A stretch of 36,599 bases of DNA from an uncultured Clostridia bacterium. Its GTDB lineage: Bacteria; Bacillota; Clostridia; Christensenellales; UBA1242. Positions 1 to 8,791 of the stretch are shown here, one piece after another (the first letter of the stretch is position 1; each line of letters begins with the position of its first letter). Position numbers and translations under genes: made by a program. Under the pieces are notes generated by a model. That model did not search any database. It was not told the origin of the DNA and saw only the letters and a list, made by a program, of their open reading frames with translations. Location: contig CAMEKS010000008.1 in assembly GCA_945921465.1 (NCBI GenBank), positions 1-36,599 of the forward strand, in the 5' to 3' direction.

Positions 1-77
1 ACTTTATGCCTACTATTAATTAAGGCTTGTAATGATGGTACTGCAAACTCTGGAGTTCCCATAAAAATTATTTTCAT
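1..77 (-). CDS. fmt: Methionyl-tRNA formyltransferase, N-terminal fragment
   Basis: Only the first 25 or so codons are in the window; the gene runs off the left edge. The ATG is at 77 and the translation begins MKIIFMGTPEFAVPSL, the hallmark start of Fmt, whose first strand and GTPEFA loop belong to the formyltetrahydrofolate-binding Rossmann fold. Fmt formylates initiator Met-tRNA using 10-formyl-THF. It lies 12 bp downstream of def, the usual def-fmt pair, so formylation and deformylation are probably co-transcribed. Confidence 0.9.
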   Translation of the reverse strand, partial: MKIIFMGTPEFAVPSLQALINSRHK

Positions 78-89
78 ATAACTGCCTCT

Positions 90-563
90 TTATTTGGTAG
101 ATTTAGAATATTTTTTCTCAGAGCCTTTTATCATTTTATCAGTAAATAATGTACCATTAAGGTGATCAATTTCGTGACACAGTGCTCGTGCCAAAAAATC
201 ACAACAACTCAAAGTCATTTCATTACCATAACGGTCAAAACCTTTTACCGTAATATTATAAGGCCTTTCTACATCACCATTAATATTCTTCACACTTAAG
301 CAACCCTCTACGCCTACTTGGCTACCAGATTGTTTTGTTATAACTGGATTGATTAATTCTAATTTTTGACCATTAGTCTCTACTATGATTACTTGCCTCA
401 GTACGCCCACTTGTGGTGCTGCAATTCCACAACCATTAGCAGTTACCATGGTGTCATACATATCATCTAGTAACTGTGTCAGATTTTTATCAAAAATCTT
501 AACAGGTTTACTTACTTTTCTCAAGATTTCATTATCTTGCATAATAATTGTTCTTAATGCCAT
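90..563 (-). CDS. def: Peptide deformylase
   Basis: Removes the N-formyl group from nascent proteins in the cytosol. All three family motifs are present: GCGIAAPQVG at residues 44-53, EGCLS with metal ligand Cys88, and HEIDH at 130-134 with the two His ligands and the catalytic Glu131. At 157 aa it is a typical length for a Firmicutes-type enzyme. The ATG has a clear ribosome binding site, AGGAGAAG. It is followed after 12 bp by fmt and is preceded by its own promoter at 601-629, so def-fmt can be transcribed apart from priA. Confidence 0.96.
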   Translation of the reverse strand: MALRTIIMQDNEILRKVSKPVKIFDKNLTQLLDDMYDTMVTANGCGIAAPQVGVLRQVIIVETNGQKLELINPVITKQSGSQVGVEGCLSVKNINGDVERPYNITVKGFDRYGNEMTLSCCDFLARALCHEIDHLNGTLFTDKMIKGSEKKYSKSTK

Positions 564-600
564 TTCTTCTCCTGTATAAATTATTTATATATACTCTAAT

Positions 601-629
601 AATATATCATATATTTAATTTATTTGCAA
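601..629 (-). promoter_or_regulatory. SigmaA-type promoter of def-fmt
   Basis: Read on the minus strand: -35 TTGCAA (629-624), 17-bp spacer, -10 TATATT (606-601), followed by ATTAGAGT. This lies about 30 bp upstream of the def ribosome binding site. The -35 and the whole -10 block plus ATTAGAGT are the same as in the tRNA-Val promoter at 17600-17628. The rest of the 580-796 spacer is AT-rich and I see no gene in it. Confidence 0.65.
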
Positions 630-796
630 GTGACCTAATATGGCCGAAATTATATGCAAATATAATAATTGTGTATTAAATATATATTTTGACTAAATTA
701 TGTAATTAAATATTACATTTTTGCTGTATTTCATCAAACCATTTCAATAAAACTAGTATCGATAATGATTATATATATCCATATTGTATTTTTTGA

Positions 797-2995
797 TTAG
801 CTTAACGATAATGGATTATTTTCTACAAATATAGATGTTTTAGAATTTGTGCTATCGCTTAGTATTGCATATATTTCCTTAAGAACCTTTTCTGCAATAT
901 CTATAGAATATCTAAATATAACTTGATAACGATATTTATCTTTTAATTTGTTTTGAGGACTCTGCATTGCCTGAAAATAATATATCTTATTTTTGTATTC
1001 CAATTTAATTTGTTTTAGTTTTTCAAAAACAATCCTTGTATTCTCTCTCGCTTTTTCTTGCGATTCACTAGAAATAAGAATTCGTGTCACTTGAGCAAAT
1101 GGAGGGAAATTTGTTGTTTTTCGCAAGTTGATTTCTTTATTATAAAAAGCTTTATAATTATAACTAGCTACGAGATTGTAGACATAATTTTTTGGAAAAT
1201 ATGTCTGTAATATTACCTTACCTTCGGCTTCACTTCTGCCTGACCTACCCGCTACTTGAGTAATTAATTGAAATGTTTTTTCTGCGGCTCGGTATTCTCC
1301 AAAATATAAACTAAGGTCTGCATCTAATATACCGACTAAATCTACTGCAGGGAAGTCATGACCTTTCGCAATCATTTGTGTTCCAACAAGGATTGATGGT
1401 TTTGTTTTGCCAAATTCGTTTAATATATTGGCATAACTATCTTTATTTCGAGTATTATCTACATCCATTCTTATAATAGGGACATTAGGAAATAATTCTT
1501 GAAGGTCCTGTACAACCCGTTGTGTACCCACTCCGCCGAATTTTATCTCGTCGCTACCACATTCTGGGCATTTGGTAATTGCCTTAAATCTTTTACCACA
1601 GTAGTGGCATTTCAATTCGTTACACTCTTTATGATAACTCAAAGTGATATCACAAGAAGTACATCTAGGAATATAACCACAATTACGGCAACTAACATAT
1701 GAAGAAAAGCCTCTTCGATTAATAAATATCATCGCTTGATTTTTTCGCTCTACAGTTTTTGCAAGTTCTGATAATAATATTTGACTAAATTCAGATGTGT
1801 TGCCTGATCTAAATTCTGGCAACATATCTATTATATCAATGTTCGGCAGTGCCTTATTGTTTGCTCTTGTTGGCAATTCTAGTCTTGTTATTTCACCTGT
1901 CTCTGATTTATAATAAGTCTCAATATTGGGAGTAGCACTGCCTAAAACAAGAGGACAATTGTTATACCTTGCTCTTATATCGGCTACTTTATTTGTTTCG
2001 TATCTAGGATTGGAGTCAGAAATATATGAATTATCGTGTTCCTCGTCTATAATAATTATTCCAAGATTGTCTATAGGTGCAAATATTGCACTTCTTGCAC
2101 CAATTACAATTTTTGCTTTACCCTCATAGATTCTATTCCATTCGTCAAATTTTTCTCCCACACTCAATCCGCTATGAAGTAGCGCGACATCATCGCCAAA
2201 AATACTGCCAAATATAGAAATCATTTGCGGAGTTAGCGATATCTCAGGCACAAGCATTATTGCAGTTTTACCTTTAGCGAGACAATTTTTGATACATCTA
2301 ATATATACTTCAGTTTTGCCACTTCCAGTAACACCAAATAACAAAAATTTGTTATAATCAGATTTTGTAATTGTATCGATTGCTGATTGCTGATATATAT
2401 TAGGAATAATATCTTTATTGTCACGTTTTTGAAACTTGATTGAACGATATTTAATGATTTTATCTTCAATACAAATTTTGTCATTTAATAATTTACAGAC
2501 CACGCTGTTGCCATACTTTTTACTTAATTCTGTATAATTACATTCGCCTTGTTGTTGCAAAAAATTAATTAGAGCAATAGGATTTCGGCTATTTTTAGGC
2601 AAATTATTAATATATTCTTCGAGGTTAACATCTTTGTTAAGATGGATTAATCTATTATATTGAGTTCTAGTTTTGCCATTTCTTATTTCTGATGGCAGGA
2701 CTAATTTGATTACGTCGACGTATTTAAGAAATAATTGATTTTTTAATTGCAAAATTAGATTAAGAATATCAGGCTTTATAATACGACCAATAATTACTTT
2801 AGATACTTCTTTAACTTTATCTATAGGATAATCAGTTGAACTTTTAGTCTTCAATACAAAACCGTCAATTGTTCGTTTACCAAAAGGCACTCTAACCAAA
2901 TCACCAGCAGACACTAAAAAACTATCAGGTATTTTATAATCAAATACCCTATCTACTTCACTATTAGTTACATCTACTATTACTTCTGCAAACAT
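797..2995 (-). CDS. priA: Primosomal protein N' (replication restart helicase PriA)
   Basis: A superfamily 2 DNA helicase that reloads the replisome at stalled forks. An N-terminal DNA-binding region is followed by Walker A GVTGSGKT at 221-228 and Walker B IIIIDEEH ending at residue 320. A zinc module of four CxxC pairs (CRNC, CTSC, CHYC, CPEC) is inserted in the helicase core, as expected for PriA. The C-terminal helicase lobe contains GTQMIAKGHDFP and QVAGRSGR. At 732 aa it matches the family. It is 41 bp downstream of rpoZ; the junction holds a terminator-like hairpin (3011-3037), so expression may depend on read-through. Confidence 0.95.
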   Translation of the reverse strand: MFAEVIVDVTNSEVDRVFDYKIPDSFLVSAGDLVRVPFGKRTIDGFVLKTKSSTDYPIDKVKEVSKVIIGRIIKPDILNLILQLKNQLFLKYVDVIKLVLPSEIRNGKTRTQYNRLIHLNKDVNLEEYINNLPKNSRNPIALINFLQQQGECNYTELSKKYGNSVVCKLLNDKICIEDKIIKYRSIKFQKRDNKDIIPNIYQQSAIDTITKSDYNKFLLFGVTGSGKTEVYIRCIKNCLAKGKTAIMLVPEISLTPQMISIFGSIFGDDVALLHSGLSVGEKFDEWNRIYEGKAKIVIGARSAIFAPIDNLGIIIIDEEHDNSYISDSNPRYETNKVADIRARYNNCPLVLGSATPNIETYYKSETGEITRLELPTRANNKALPNIDIIDMLPEFRSGNTSEFSQILLSELAKTVERKNQAMIFINRRGFSSYVSCRNCGYIPRCTSCDITLSYHKECNELKCHYCGKRFKAITKCPECGSDEIKFGGVGTQRVVQDLQELFPNVPIIRMDVDNTRNKDSYANILNEFGKTKPSILVGTQMIAKGHDFPAVDLVGILDADLSLYFGEYRAAEKTFQLITQVAGRSGRSEAEGKVILQTYFPKNYVYNLVASYNYKAFYNKEINLRKTTNFPPFAQVTRILISSESQEKARENTRIVFEKLKQIKLEYKNKIYYFQAMQSPQNKLKDKYRYQVIFRYSIDIAEKVLKEIYAILSDSTNSKTSIFVENNPLSLS

Positions 2996-3010
2996 TAATT
3001 TCCTTATAAG

Positions 3011-3037
3011 AAAAAAATCTATTGTAAAAATAGATTT
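3011..3037 (-). terminator. Terminator-like hairpin overlapping the rpoZ stop codon
   Basis: On the minus strand the 9-bp arms AAATCTATT (3037-3029) and AATAGATTT (3023-3015) enclose a 5-nt loop and run into a tract of T. The first arm starts at the last base of the rpoZ stop codon. priA starts only about 15 bp further on, with no promoter I can see between, so it may act as an attenuator rather than a full stop. Confidence 0.7.
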
Positions 3038-3255
3038 TATTCTGTAATATTTTCTTTATTATCCAAATCTTCTTCGGCTACTACTTTACCTTCGTAGATT
3101 TCATCAATAGCTCTAGTTACATCTGGTTTTTCATTTAATTCTTCTTGAGAAAGATTTCTAGACAAGAATTTTGCTCTTTTACCAGCCATAACCGCCAACT
3201 TATAAGGGCTACCAACTTTTTTAATCAGATCATCAATAGGTGGTTCTAGTAACAT
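3037..3255 (-). CDS. rpoZ: DNA-directed RNA polymerase omega subunit
   Basis: Small RNA polymerase subunit that helps fold and assemble beta-prime. The 72-aa protein shows the family pattern: an N-terminal PPIDDLIKKVGSPYKLA, then the basic helix GKRAKFL, and a late KPDVTRAIDEI segment with an acidic tail. It has a good ribosome binding site (AAGGAG) ahead of the ATG. The order rpoZ-priA-def-fmt is a standard Firmicutes cluster. Confidence 0.93.
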   Translation of the reverse strand: MLLEPPIDDLIKKVGSPYKLAVMAGKRAKFLSRNLSQEELNEKPDVTRAIDEIYEGKVVAEEDLDNKENITE

Positions 3256-3310
3256 CTTTTCTGCTCCTTGTTAATCTCTTTTACATAGGTATTATATAAT
3301 AATTAATTAA

Positions 3311-5281
3311 TTATTTCAACTCATTTTTGCTTAAATTTAGCAATTTCAACAATTCGTCCTCTTCTATTATTTTTATTCCTAATGATTTTGCTTTATCTAA
3401 TTTGCTGCCAGCGTTAACACCCAGCAATAAGGCATATGTGTTCTTACTTACTGATGATGTGATACTTGCACCTAAGTTTTCCATAATTTCAGTTAATTCA
3501 ACTCTACCAAAATTATCAAAAGTTCCGCTTATTACAACATTTTTGCCATTAAACTGGTTATCTTTAATTACTTTTCTATTATAATTAATTGATATTCCGC
3601 AATCAATCAATTCATTAATTTCGGAAATATTGCGCGTGTCTCTAAAATAATTGTAAATACTTGCTGCAATTATCTCGCCAATGTCATTAATATTAGCTAA
3701 GTCTATTATACTTGCATTCATTAATTCTTCAATCGAATTAAATGTATTGGCCAAGTCTTTAGATGTTTTGTCACCCACTCCTGTGATACCTAATGCATAA
3801 ATAAAGTTAGCAAAATTGCACTGCTTACTCTTTTCAATGCTTTTAAGAAAATTATCAGCTTTCTTGGACTTGAAAGAATCTAATTGTAGCAATTCTTCTC
3901 TAGTAATGTAATATAAATCTACAGGCGAATTAACATCTAACTTATCTCTAAACAATTCTATTGTTTTATCACTAACACCCTCTATATTCATAGCATTGCG
4001 ACTACAAAAATGAATAATTTTTTGACACACTTGACTATTGCAACTAATTTTGTTAGGGCAAAATAAGTTAGCGCCATCTTCTACTAACTTTGTTCCACAA
4101 TATGGACAATACTCTGGTTTGACTATGTCAATACTGTCGCTATTATGTTGAGCTACATTTAATATTTCTGGTATTACTTCATTGCTTCTTCTTACGAAAA
4201 CTAGGCTATTAATTTTAACATCTTTTCGTTTTATATCTCCATAATTATTAAGTGTTGCTCTTCTAACCGTAGCTCCGGCCAGTTCTACTGGTTCAATTTC
4301 GGCAATAGGTGTTAATTTACCTGTTCTGCCCACTTGCCATATAATTTTATTAACTTTAGTTGTTTTTTCTTGAGCTTCATATTTATATGCTATTGCCCAT
4401 TTTGGAAATTTATTAGTATATCCAATTTTGTCCCTAATTGCTAAATTATTAACTTTAACAACTGCCCCATCTATCATAATATCAAAACTATTTTTAATTT
4501 TATCAATTTCTTGTACTGCTTTAATTACACCTTCTTTGTTAGTTACTTTGAAGTAATCCCAACTAGCGAAGTTATTATCTATTATGAATTTATGAACATC
4601 TGCTTGTGTTTTTAATTCTGCATTGTTAACTTCTAATATGTCATACATAAATAGATCTAGATTACGGTTTTTTACCACACTAAGGTCCAGGTTTCTAATA
4701 GCACCTGCTGCTGCATTCCTTGCATTTTTTAATGGTTCATTGCTATGTTTATTTAGTTCTTCTAGTACACTATTTCTAATCATAGCCTCACCCATAACAA
4801 TTAAGTGATCTTTATAATTAATTGCTTTGGGAAAAGAATTTATCATATATACTTGTTTCGTTACATCTTCTCCAACAACTCCATTCCCTCTAGTTGAAGC
4901 TTGAACCAACTCTCCATTTTCAAATTTGGCTAGTATCCTTAATCCATCGTATTTAACCTCTACGCTAAACTCATTAACACCCCATTTGTTGTACATATCT
5001 TCTAGCCAATTACTTAATTCTTCATAACTATTGCACTTATCCAAACTGTATAATTTGGCTGGATGATTTACTTTCTTAAACCCTTTTAATATTTCATATC
5101 CAACATTTTGGGTGGGTGAATTTGGCAAAATATATCCTGTTTCTGCCTCTAACTTGGTTAATTCTGTCAACATCGCATCCCAATCGGCATCAGAAATAGT
5201 TGGATTGTCTAAAGTATAATAGTTATAACTATGTCTATTAATTTCTTTAACCAATTCATTAATTCGTACTTTTTTATCCAT
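3311..5281 (-). CDS. ligA: NAD-dependent DNA ligase
   Basis: Seals nicks in DNA using NAD. The N-terminal Ia domain contains HSYNYYTLDNPTISD. The adenylated lysine is Lys110 in EVKYDG. The OB-fold follows, then a zinc finger of four Cys (CPYC at the start, then CPNKISC), helix-hairpin-helix repeats (EGVSDKTIELF, LGITGVGDKTSKDLA) and a C-terminal BRCT domain (GKNVVISGTFDNFGR). At 656 aa it is full length. It begins 9 bp after the pcrA stop, so the two are co-transcribed, as in Bacillus pcrA-ligA. Confidence 0.97.
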   Translation of the reverse strand: MDKKVRINELVKEINRHSYNYYTLDNPTISDADWDAMLTELTKLEAETGYILPNSPTQNVGYEILKGFKKVNHPAKLYSLDKCNSYEELSNWLEDMYNKWGVNEFSVEVKYDGLRILAKFENGELVQASTRGNGVVGEDVTKQVYMINSFPKAINYKDHLIVMGEAMIRNSVLEELNKHSNEPLKNARNAAAGAIRNLDLSVVKNRNLDLFMYDILEVNNAELKTQADVHKFIIDNNFASWDYFKVTNKEGVIKAVQEIDKIKNSFDIMIDGAVVKVNNLAIRDKIGYTNKFPKWAIAYKYEAQEKTTKVNKIIWQVGRTGKLTPIAEIEPVELAGATVRRATLNNYGDIKRKDVKINSLVFVRRSNEVIPEILNVAQHNSDSIDIVKPEYCPYCGTKLVEDGANLFCPNKISCNSQVCQKIIHFCSRNAMNIEGVSDKTIELFRDKLDVNSPVDLYYITREELLQLDSFKSKKADNFLKSIEKSKQCNFANFIYALGITGVGDKTSKDLANTFNSIEELMNASIIDLANINDIGEIIAASIYNYFRDTRNISEINELIDCGISINYNRKVIKDNQFNGKNVVISGTFDNFGRVELTEIMENLGASITSSVSKNTYALLLGVNAGSKLDKAKSLGIKIIEEDELLKLLNLSKNELK

Positions 5282-5290
5282 ATTATACCT

Positions 5291-7567
5291 TTATTTTTTT
5301 AATATTTTTAGCGGTGCGAAATCAAGTGCCAACTTCTTTACGCCAATAGTATCAAATTGACATACAGCATATGTATTATCGCCATTTCTTTCAATTTCTA
5401 TAATTTTACCAACACCAAATTTACTATGGAATACCGTTACGCCAATTTTATAGTCAGAAAATTTGTTGGCTTGTGTCGCTTTATTATTCTGATTATACAC
5501 GAACCCAAATTCAGTGGCAAAATTCCCCATATTATTTGTTGGCTTAGTTTGGTAAAAACTATTATTTGCAGAATAAGAATTATTATAATTTGTATCTAAT
5601 TTATTGTTATATTGTTGATTATAACTATAATTATTGTTACTATTCAATATTTCTTGCTTCATCTTAATTGCAGACATATTCATTTCTTTAATAAATCTGC
5701 TTTCTAATCGGACTGATCTTACACCATACAAAAATCGAGATTTTGCTCTAGTGATATATAATTTTTTGCGAGCACGAGTAACTGCGACATACATCAGTCT
5801 TCTTTCTTCTTCCATATCATCTGGATTATCAAATGCACGTGATAGTGGAAATGATCCATCCTCTAAACCAATAATAAATACATAATCATACTCTAACCCC
5901 TTACTTGCGTGTACGGTAGAAACACTGACATTGTTGCCATCGGCATTGCTTTCTTCAATTGAATTCTCTAGTGATACACTTTCCAGATACTCCAATAACC
6001 CCATCTCAGGATTGTTCTCTTCAAAAGTTTTTATTGATTGCTGCAACTGTTCAATATTTGCTTTTCTATCAATATCTTCATCAGAGCCAGTGTTGTATTG
6101 TTCTATTATGGCAAATTTGTTTATTAATGTTTTAACGAATTCAGACAGGCTGCAATCTTGATACAAATTCATCAATTCTTTCATTGTTACAGCAAATTCG
6201 TTGGTTTTTACTTTTAGTTTTGATAGTTCGGGATAATCATCAATATCTAAAATTACTTCTAATATAGATTTGCCATTCGATCTTGCAATAGTTGATAATT
6301 TGTCTATACTGGCCTGCCCAATACTACGTTTTGGATAATTTATAATACGAATGCAACTTGTATTATCTTTTGGATTAATTATTAATCTAAGGTATGCCAA
6401 TACATTCTTTATTTCTAATCTATCAAAAAACTTAAATATGCCACTTACTATATAAGGAATATTATAATTTAGTAATTTTTCTTCGATTAGCCTAGACAAT
6501 GCACTTATTCGCATCAATACGCCTATTTGGTTCAATCTTACGCCGCATCCAACTAGGTTATGTATAGTCCTTGCCACATATTCTGCTTCTTCGTATTCGT
6601 CATTGGCTTGATTATATACTACACGTTCGCCTTCTTCGTTTTCAGTATATAGAGTTTTTTCTATTCTAGATGTATTGTGTTTTATAAGTAAATTTGCTTT
6701 TTCAATAATATTTTTAGTACTTCTATAATTTTGCTCTAGTTTATATATTTTTACATTGTCAAATTCTCTTATATAGTTTTTAATATTATCTATATTGGCT
6801 CCACGCCAAGTGTATATACACTGATCTTCATCACCAACTACAAATATATTATGCCAATAAGCGGACAATAACTTTACTAATTTGTATTGTACTACGTTTG
6901 TATCCTGAAATTCATCTACTAAAATATATTTGAATCTCATTTGATATCTTTGCAATACCTCAGGAAATTGTTCGAAAAGAACTAAGGTTTTGTATAACAA
7001 ATCATCAAAATCTAAACTGTTACTATTCTTCATTTCTTCTTCATATCTGTTAAAAAAATTAAATATTTTATCAACATCTTTATCGAAAGAAATCTGTTTA
7101 CAATACTCTTGAACACTTAATCCTTCATTTTTGGCTTGAGATATATGCCATGTAAACTTGTTAATAGTATCTTCTTTATCTATATTTAATTCTTTTGCAA
7201 TTGATTTAATAATCTTCTTTTTGTCTGTCTCATCACAAATTGTAAAATACTTATTATAACCATCTAATAATTGAATATTATCACGTAATATTTTAACACA
7301 CATAGCATGAAATGTACTTATCCATATCATAGCTGCTGTTGGCGACATATCTATTAATCTTTCTTGCATTTCTCGTGTTGCTTTATTTGTAAAGGTAATT
7401 GCTAATATATTATCTGCTTTTGCTTTTCCAGATTCTATAATGTAGCATATTCTGTGTGTTAACAATCTAGTTTTGCCACTACCTGCACCTGCAGTAACCA
7501 GTATAGCACCCTCAGTATCTTTGGCTATCTGCATTTGTTTTTCATTTAAGTCTGAAATATTATACAT
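5291..7567 (-). CDS. pcrA: ATP-dependent DNA helicase PcrA/UvrD
   Basis: Superfamily 1A 3'-5' helicase used in repair and in clearing the replication path. Walker A is AGAGSGKT with Lys32. Further motifs are TFTNKATREM (Ia), LVDEFQDTN (II), GDEDQCIYTWRGA (III), NYRST (IV), VSTVHASKGLEYD (V) and MYVAVTRARKKLYI (VI). The tail, an Asn/Tyr-rich linker followed by VFHSKFGVGKIIEIE, is the PcrA-type C-terminal Tudor-like domain that contacts RNA polymerase. 758 aa, full length. Its promoter (7611-7639) overlaps the terminator of the upstream gene. Confidence 0.96.
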   Translation of the reverse strand: MYNISDLNEKQMQIAKDTEGAILVTAGAGSGKTRLLTHRICYIIESGKAKADNILAITFTNKATREMQERLIDMSPTAAMIWISTFHAMCVKILRDNIQLLDGYNKYFTICDETDKKKIIKSIAKELNIDKEDTINKFTWHISQAKNEGLSVQEYCKQISFDKDVDKIFNFFNRYEEEMKNSNSLDFDDLLYKTLVLFEQFPEVLQRYQMRFKYILVDEFQDTNVVQYKLVKLLSAYWHNIFVVGDEDQCIYTWRGANIDNIKNYIREFDNVKIYKLEQNYRSTKNIIEKANLLIKHNTSRIEKTLYTENEEGERVVYNQANDEYEEAEYVARTIHNLVGCGVRLNQIGVLMRISALSRLIEEKLLNYNIPYIVSGIFKFFDRLEIKNVLAYLRLIINPKDNTSCIRIINYPKRSIGQASIDKLSTIARSNGKSILEVILDIDDYPELSKLKVKTNEFAVTMKELMNLYQDCSLSEFVKTLINKFAIIEQYNTGSDEDIDRKANIEQLQQSIKTFEENNPEMGLLEYLESVSLENSIEESNADGNNVSVSTVHASKGLEYDYVFIIGLEDGSFPLSRAFDNPDDMEEERRLMYVAVTRARKKLYITRAKSRFLYGVRSVRLESRFIKEMNMSAIKMKQEILNSNNNYSYNQQYNNKLDTNYNNSYSANNSFYQTKPTNNMGNFATEFGFVYNQNNKATQANKFSDYKIGVTVFHSKFGVGKIIEIERNGDNTYAVCQFDTIGVKKLALDFAPLKILKK

Positions 7568-7577
7568 AGTACACCTA

Positions 7578-7613
7578 CAAAAATAATAAAGTATTATTAA
7601 ATACTTTATTATT
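7578..7613 (-). terminator. Terminator downstream of the 129-aa unknown gene
   Basis: On the minus strand, perfect 13-bp arms at 7613-7601 and 7594-7582 enclose a 6-nt loop, followed by TTTTTG. Its first arm contains the -10 of the pcrA promoter candidate. Confidence 0.8.
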
Positions 7614-7639
7614 GTACCATATATTGAATATTTAGTAAA
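7611..7639 (-). promoter_or_regulatory. Candidate promoter of pcrA-ligA
   Basis: Minus strand: -35 TTTACT (7639-7634), 17-bp spacer, -10 TACAAT (7616-7611), about 45 bp ahead of the pcrA ATG. The -10 falls in the first arm of the terminator at 7578-7613. A transcript starting here would therefore carry only part of that hairpin. Confidence 0.45.
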
Positions 7640-7659
7640 TCTCTTGGACTAATAGTTTA

Positions 7660-8049
7660 TTAAATTACTTCTTTTTCTTTTACGATATAGTCTGCTTTTA
7701 TTTGACTATATTGTTCGGCTAATTTTAGAATGTAAGATTGTTTTTCTATTTCATTTAATTTGGTATAAATATTCCCATCTACTAGTTTGGCTAATGGACA
7801 TAGATCGTAATAATCATTATCTAAAATATCATATACTTTTTGTCTAAAATTATGATCAATTTCTCCAGAAATTGATACATTTATTACTTTTGCCTTAAAC
7901 CTTTTCATAGCCTGCGCATTTTTGATAAAATAACTATTAACACTTGGCACAATAATATCTTTTGGAGTTGGTTCTTCGTACTCCCCTCGCATTAATCTTT
8001 TTTTAGCTAAACTAGCCAAAACTTTTAACTGGTTGTTCTTTTTTGCCAT
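7660..8049 (-). CDS. Conserved-looking hypothetical protein
   Basis: Unrecognised 129-aa soluble protein. The first 20 residues are strongly basic (MAKKNNQLKVLASLAKKRLMR). A middle part predicted as mixed alpha/beta follows, then NDYYDLCPLAKLVDGNIY and the helical LNEIEKQSYILKLAEQYSQIK. I see no catalytic motif, signal peptide or membrane segment. It is closed by a strong terminator (7578-7613), so it is probably its own short transcription unit between the structured intergenic region and pcrA. Confidence 0.6.
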   Translation of the reverse strand: MAKKNNQLKVLASLAKKRLMRGEYEEPTPKDIIVPSVNSYFIKNAQAMKRFKAKVINVSISGEIDHNFRQKVYDILDNDYYDLCPLAKLVDGNIYTKLNEIEKQSYILKLAEQYSQIKADYIVKEKEVI

Positions 8050-8441
8050 TATTTAATCTCCAAATTTATTCTTACAATAATTGTACTATAATTAATTATT
8101 GAAGCAAATCATTTGGCTTGACTAATATACTCACATTTGGTCTTCTTTTGACGAAAAATGTATATGTATGTCGTTGGATTTAATATTCTTTAGGATTAAT
8201 CTACAACCGGCTGCAGTGGATAGTATATACTTATTGTCTACACAATGCGCGGTTGTTGCCCAATATGCTCTACCATGTATCTCAGTCGACTAACGTCGTT
8301 TGACACATAGTTTTAATTAATATCAGTTACCGTCATATATCATTGGTTTCAAACCTACGATAATGTTAATTATAAATTAATAGCAAATTGTATTGTAAAT
8401 ATATTATTTATTATAAATGTCTAATAATCTACATCAAAAAT
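8050..8441. other. Long intergenic region without a protein gene
   Basis: About 390 bp between the unknown 129-aa gene and the rpsU terminator. No open frame of useful length is present on either strand. It holds a clearly GC-richer block (about 8165-8310) inside very AT-rich flanks. That block folds well as RNA and is listed separately. Confidence 0.6.
8167..8307 (-). ncRNA. Candidate structured RNA (long imperfect hairpin, 6S-like shape)
   Basis: Read on the minus strand, a closing stem UGUGUC (8307-8302) pairs with GACAUA (8172-8167). A small CGAC/GUCG hairpin follows. A long terminal hairpin is closed by ACAACCG (8256-8250) with CGGUUGU (8209-8203), extended inward by GCA/UGC and GUG/CAC with small bulges. 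A G-U pair in the closing stem favours the minus strand as the transcript. The shape (closing stem, open centre, long terminal hairpin) resembles 6S RNA, but I recognise no sequence signature and no clear promoter. The class is unproven. Confidence 0.35.
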
Positions 8442-8471
8442 AAAAAAAGTTGTATACAATTGTACACAACT
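8442..8471 (-). terminator. Terminator of rpsU
   Basis: On the minus strand AGTTGTGTA pairs with TATACAACT around a CAATTG loop (8471-8448), with one G-U pair, followed by seven T. It lies about 50 bp after the rpsU stop codon. Confidence 0.88.
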
Positions 8472-8522
8472 AAGATTACAGAAATAACATTAGTTATAAT
8501 TAATTTCTGATATTAAAGATTA

Positions 8523-8705
8523 TTATCTTGCTTTTCTGTTACGTTTGATTGCAGCCTTTTGTTTCTTTTTTCTTTTAACACTTGGCTTTTCATATTGCTC
8601 GTGCTTTCTCAAATCTCCGATAATACCATCTTTTTGGCACTTTCTCTTAAATCTTTTGATAGCACTCTCAACGTTTTCGTTTTCACCAACTCTAACTGTT
8701 GACAT
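8523..8705 (-). CDS. rpsU: 30S ribosomal protein S21
   Basis: Small basic ribosomal protein of the 30S subunit. The 60-aa sequence has the family core [16 protein letters not shown] followed by the basic tail [19 protein letters not shown]. It has its own promoter (8743-8771) and terminator (8442-8471), so it is a single-gene unit downstream of the HIT gene. Confidence 0.96.
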   Translation of the reverse strand: MSTVRVGENENVESAIKRFKRKCQKDGIIGDLRKHEQYEKPSVKRKKKQKAAIKRNRKAR

Positions 8706-8742
8706 CTAGTTTTCACCCACTTTTCTTTACAAAATCTTAAGT

Positions 8743-8771
8743 ATAATATATTATTTTATAATATTTGTCAA
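8743..8771 (-). promoter_or_regulatory. SigmaA-type promoter of rpsU
   Basis: Minus strand: consensus -35 TTGACA (8771-8766), 17-bp spacer, -10 TATTAT (8748-8743), about 40 bp ahead of the rpsU start. Confidence 0.75.
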
Positions 8772-8791
8772 CTATTTTATTAAAAATACAT

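Noticed and set aside
8167..8307. Block considered as a degenerate tRNA, SRP RNA or RNase P RNA
   Set aside because: A D-loop-like TGGTAGAGCA is present but no acceptor or T arm pairs; SRP and RNase P signature sequences are absent.
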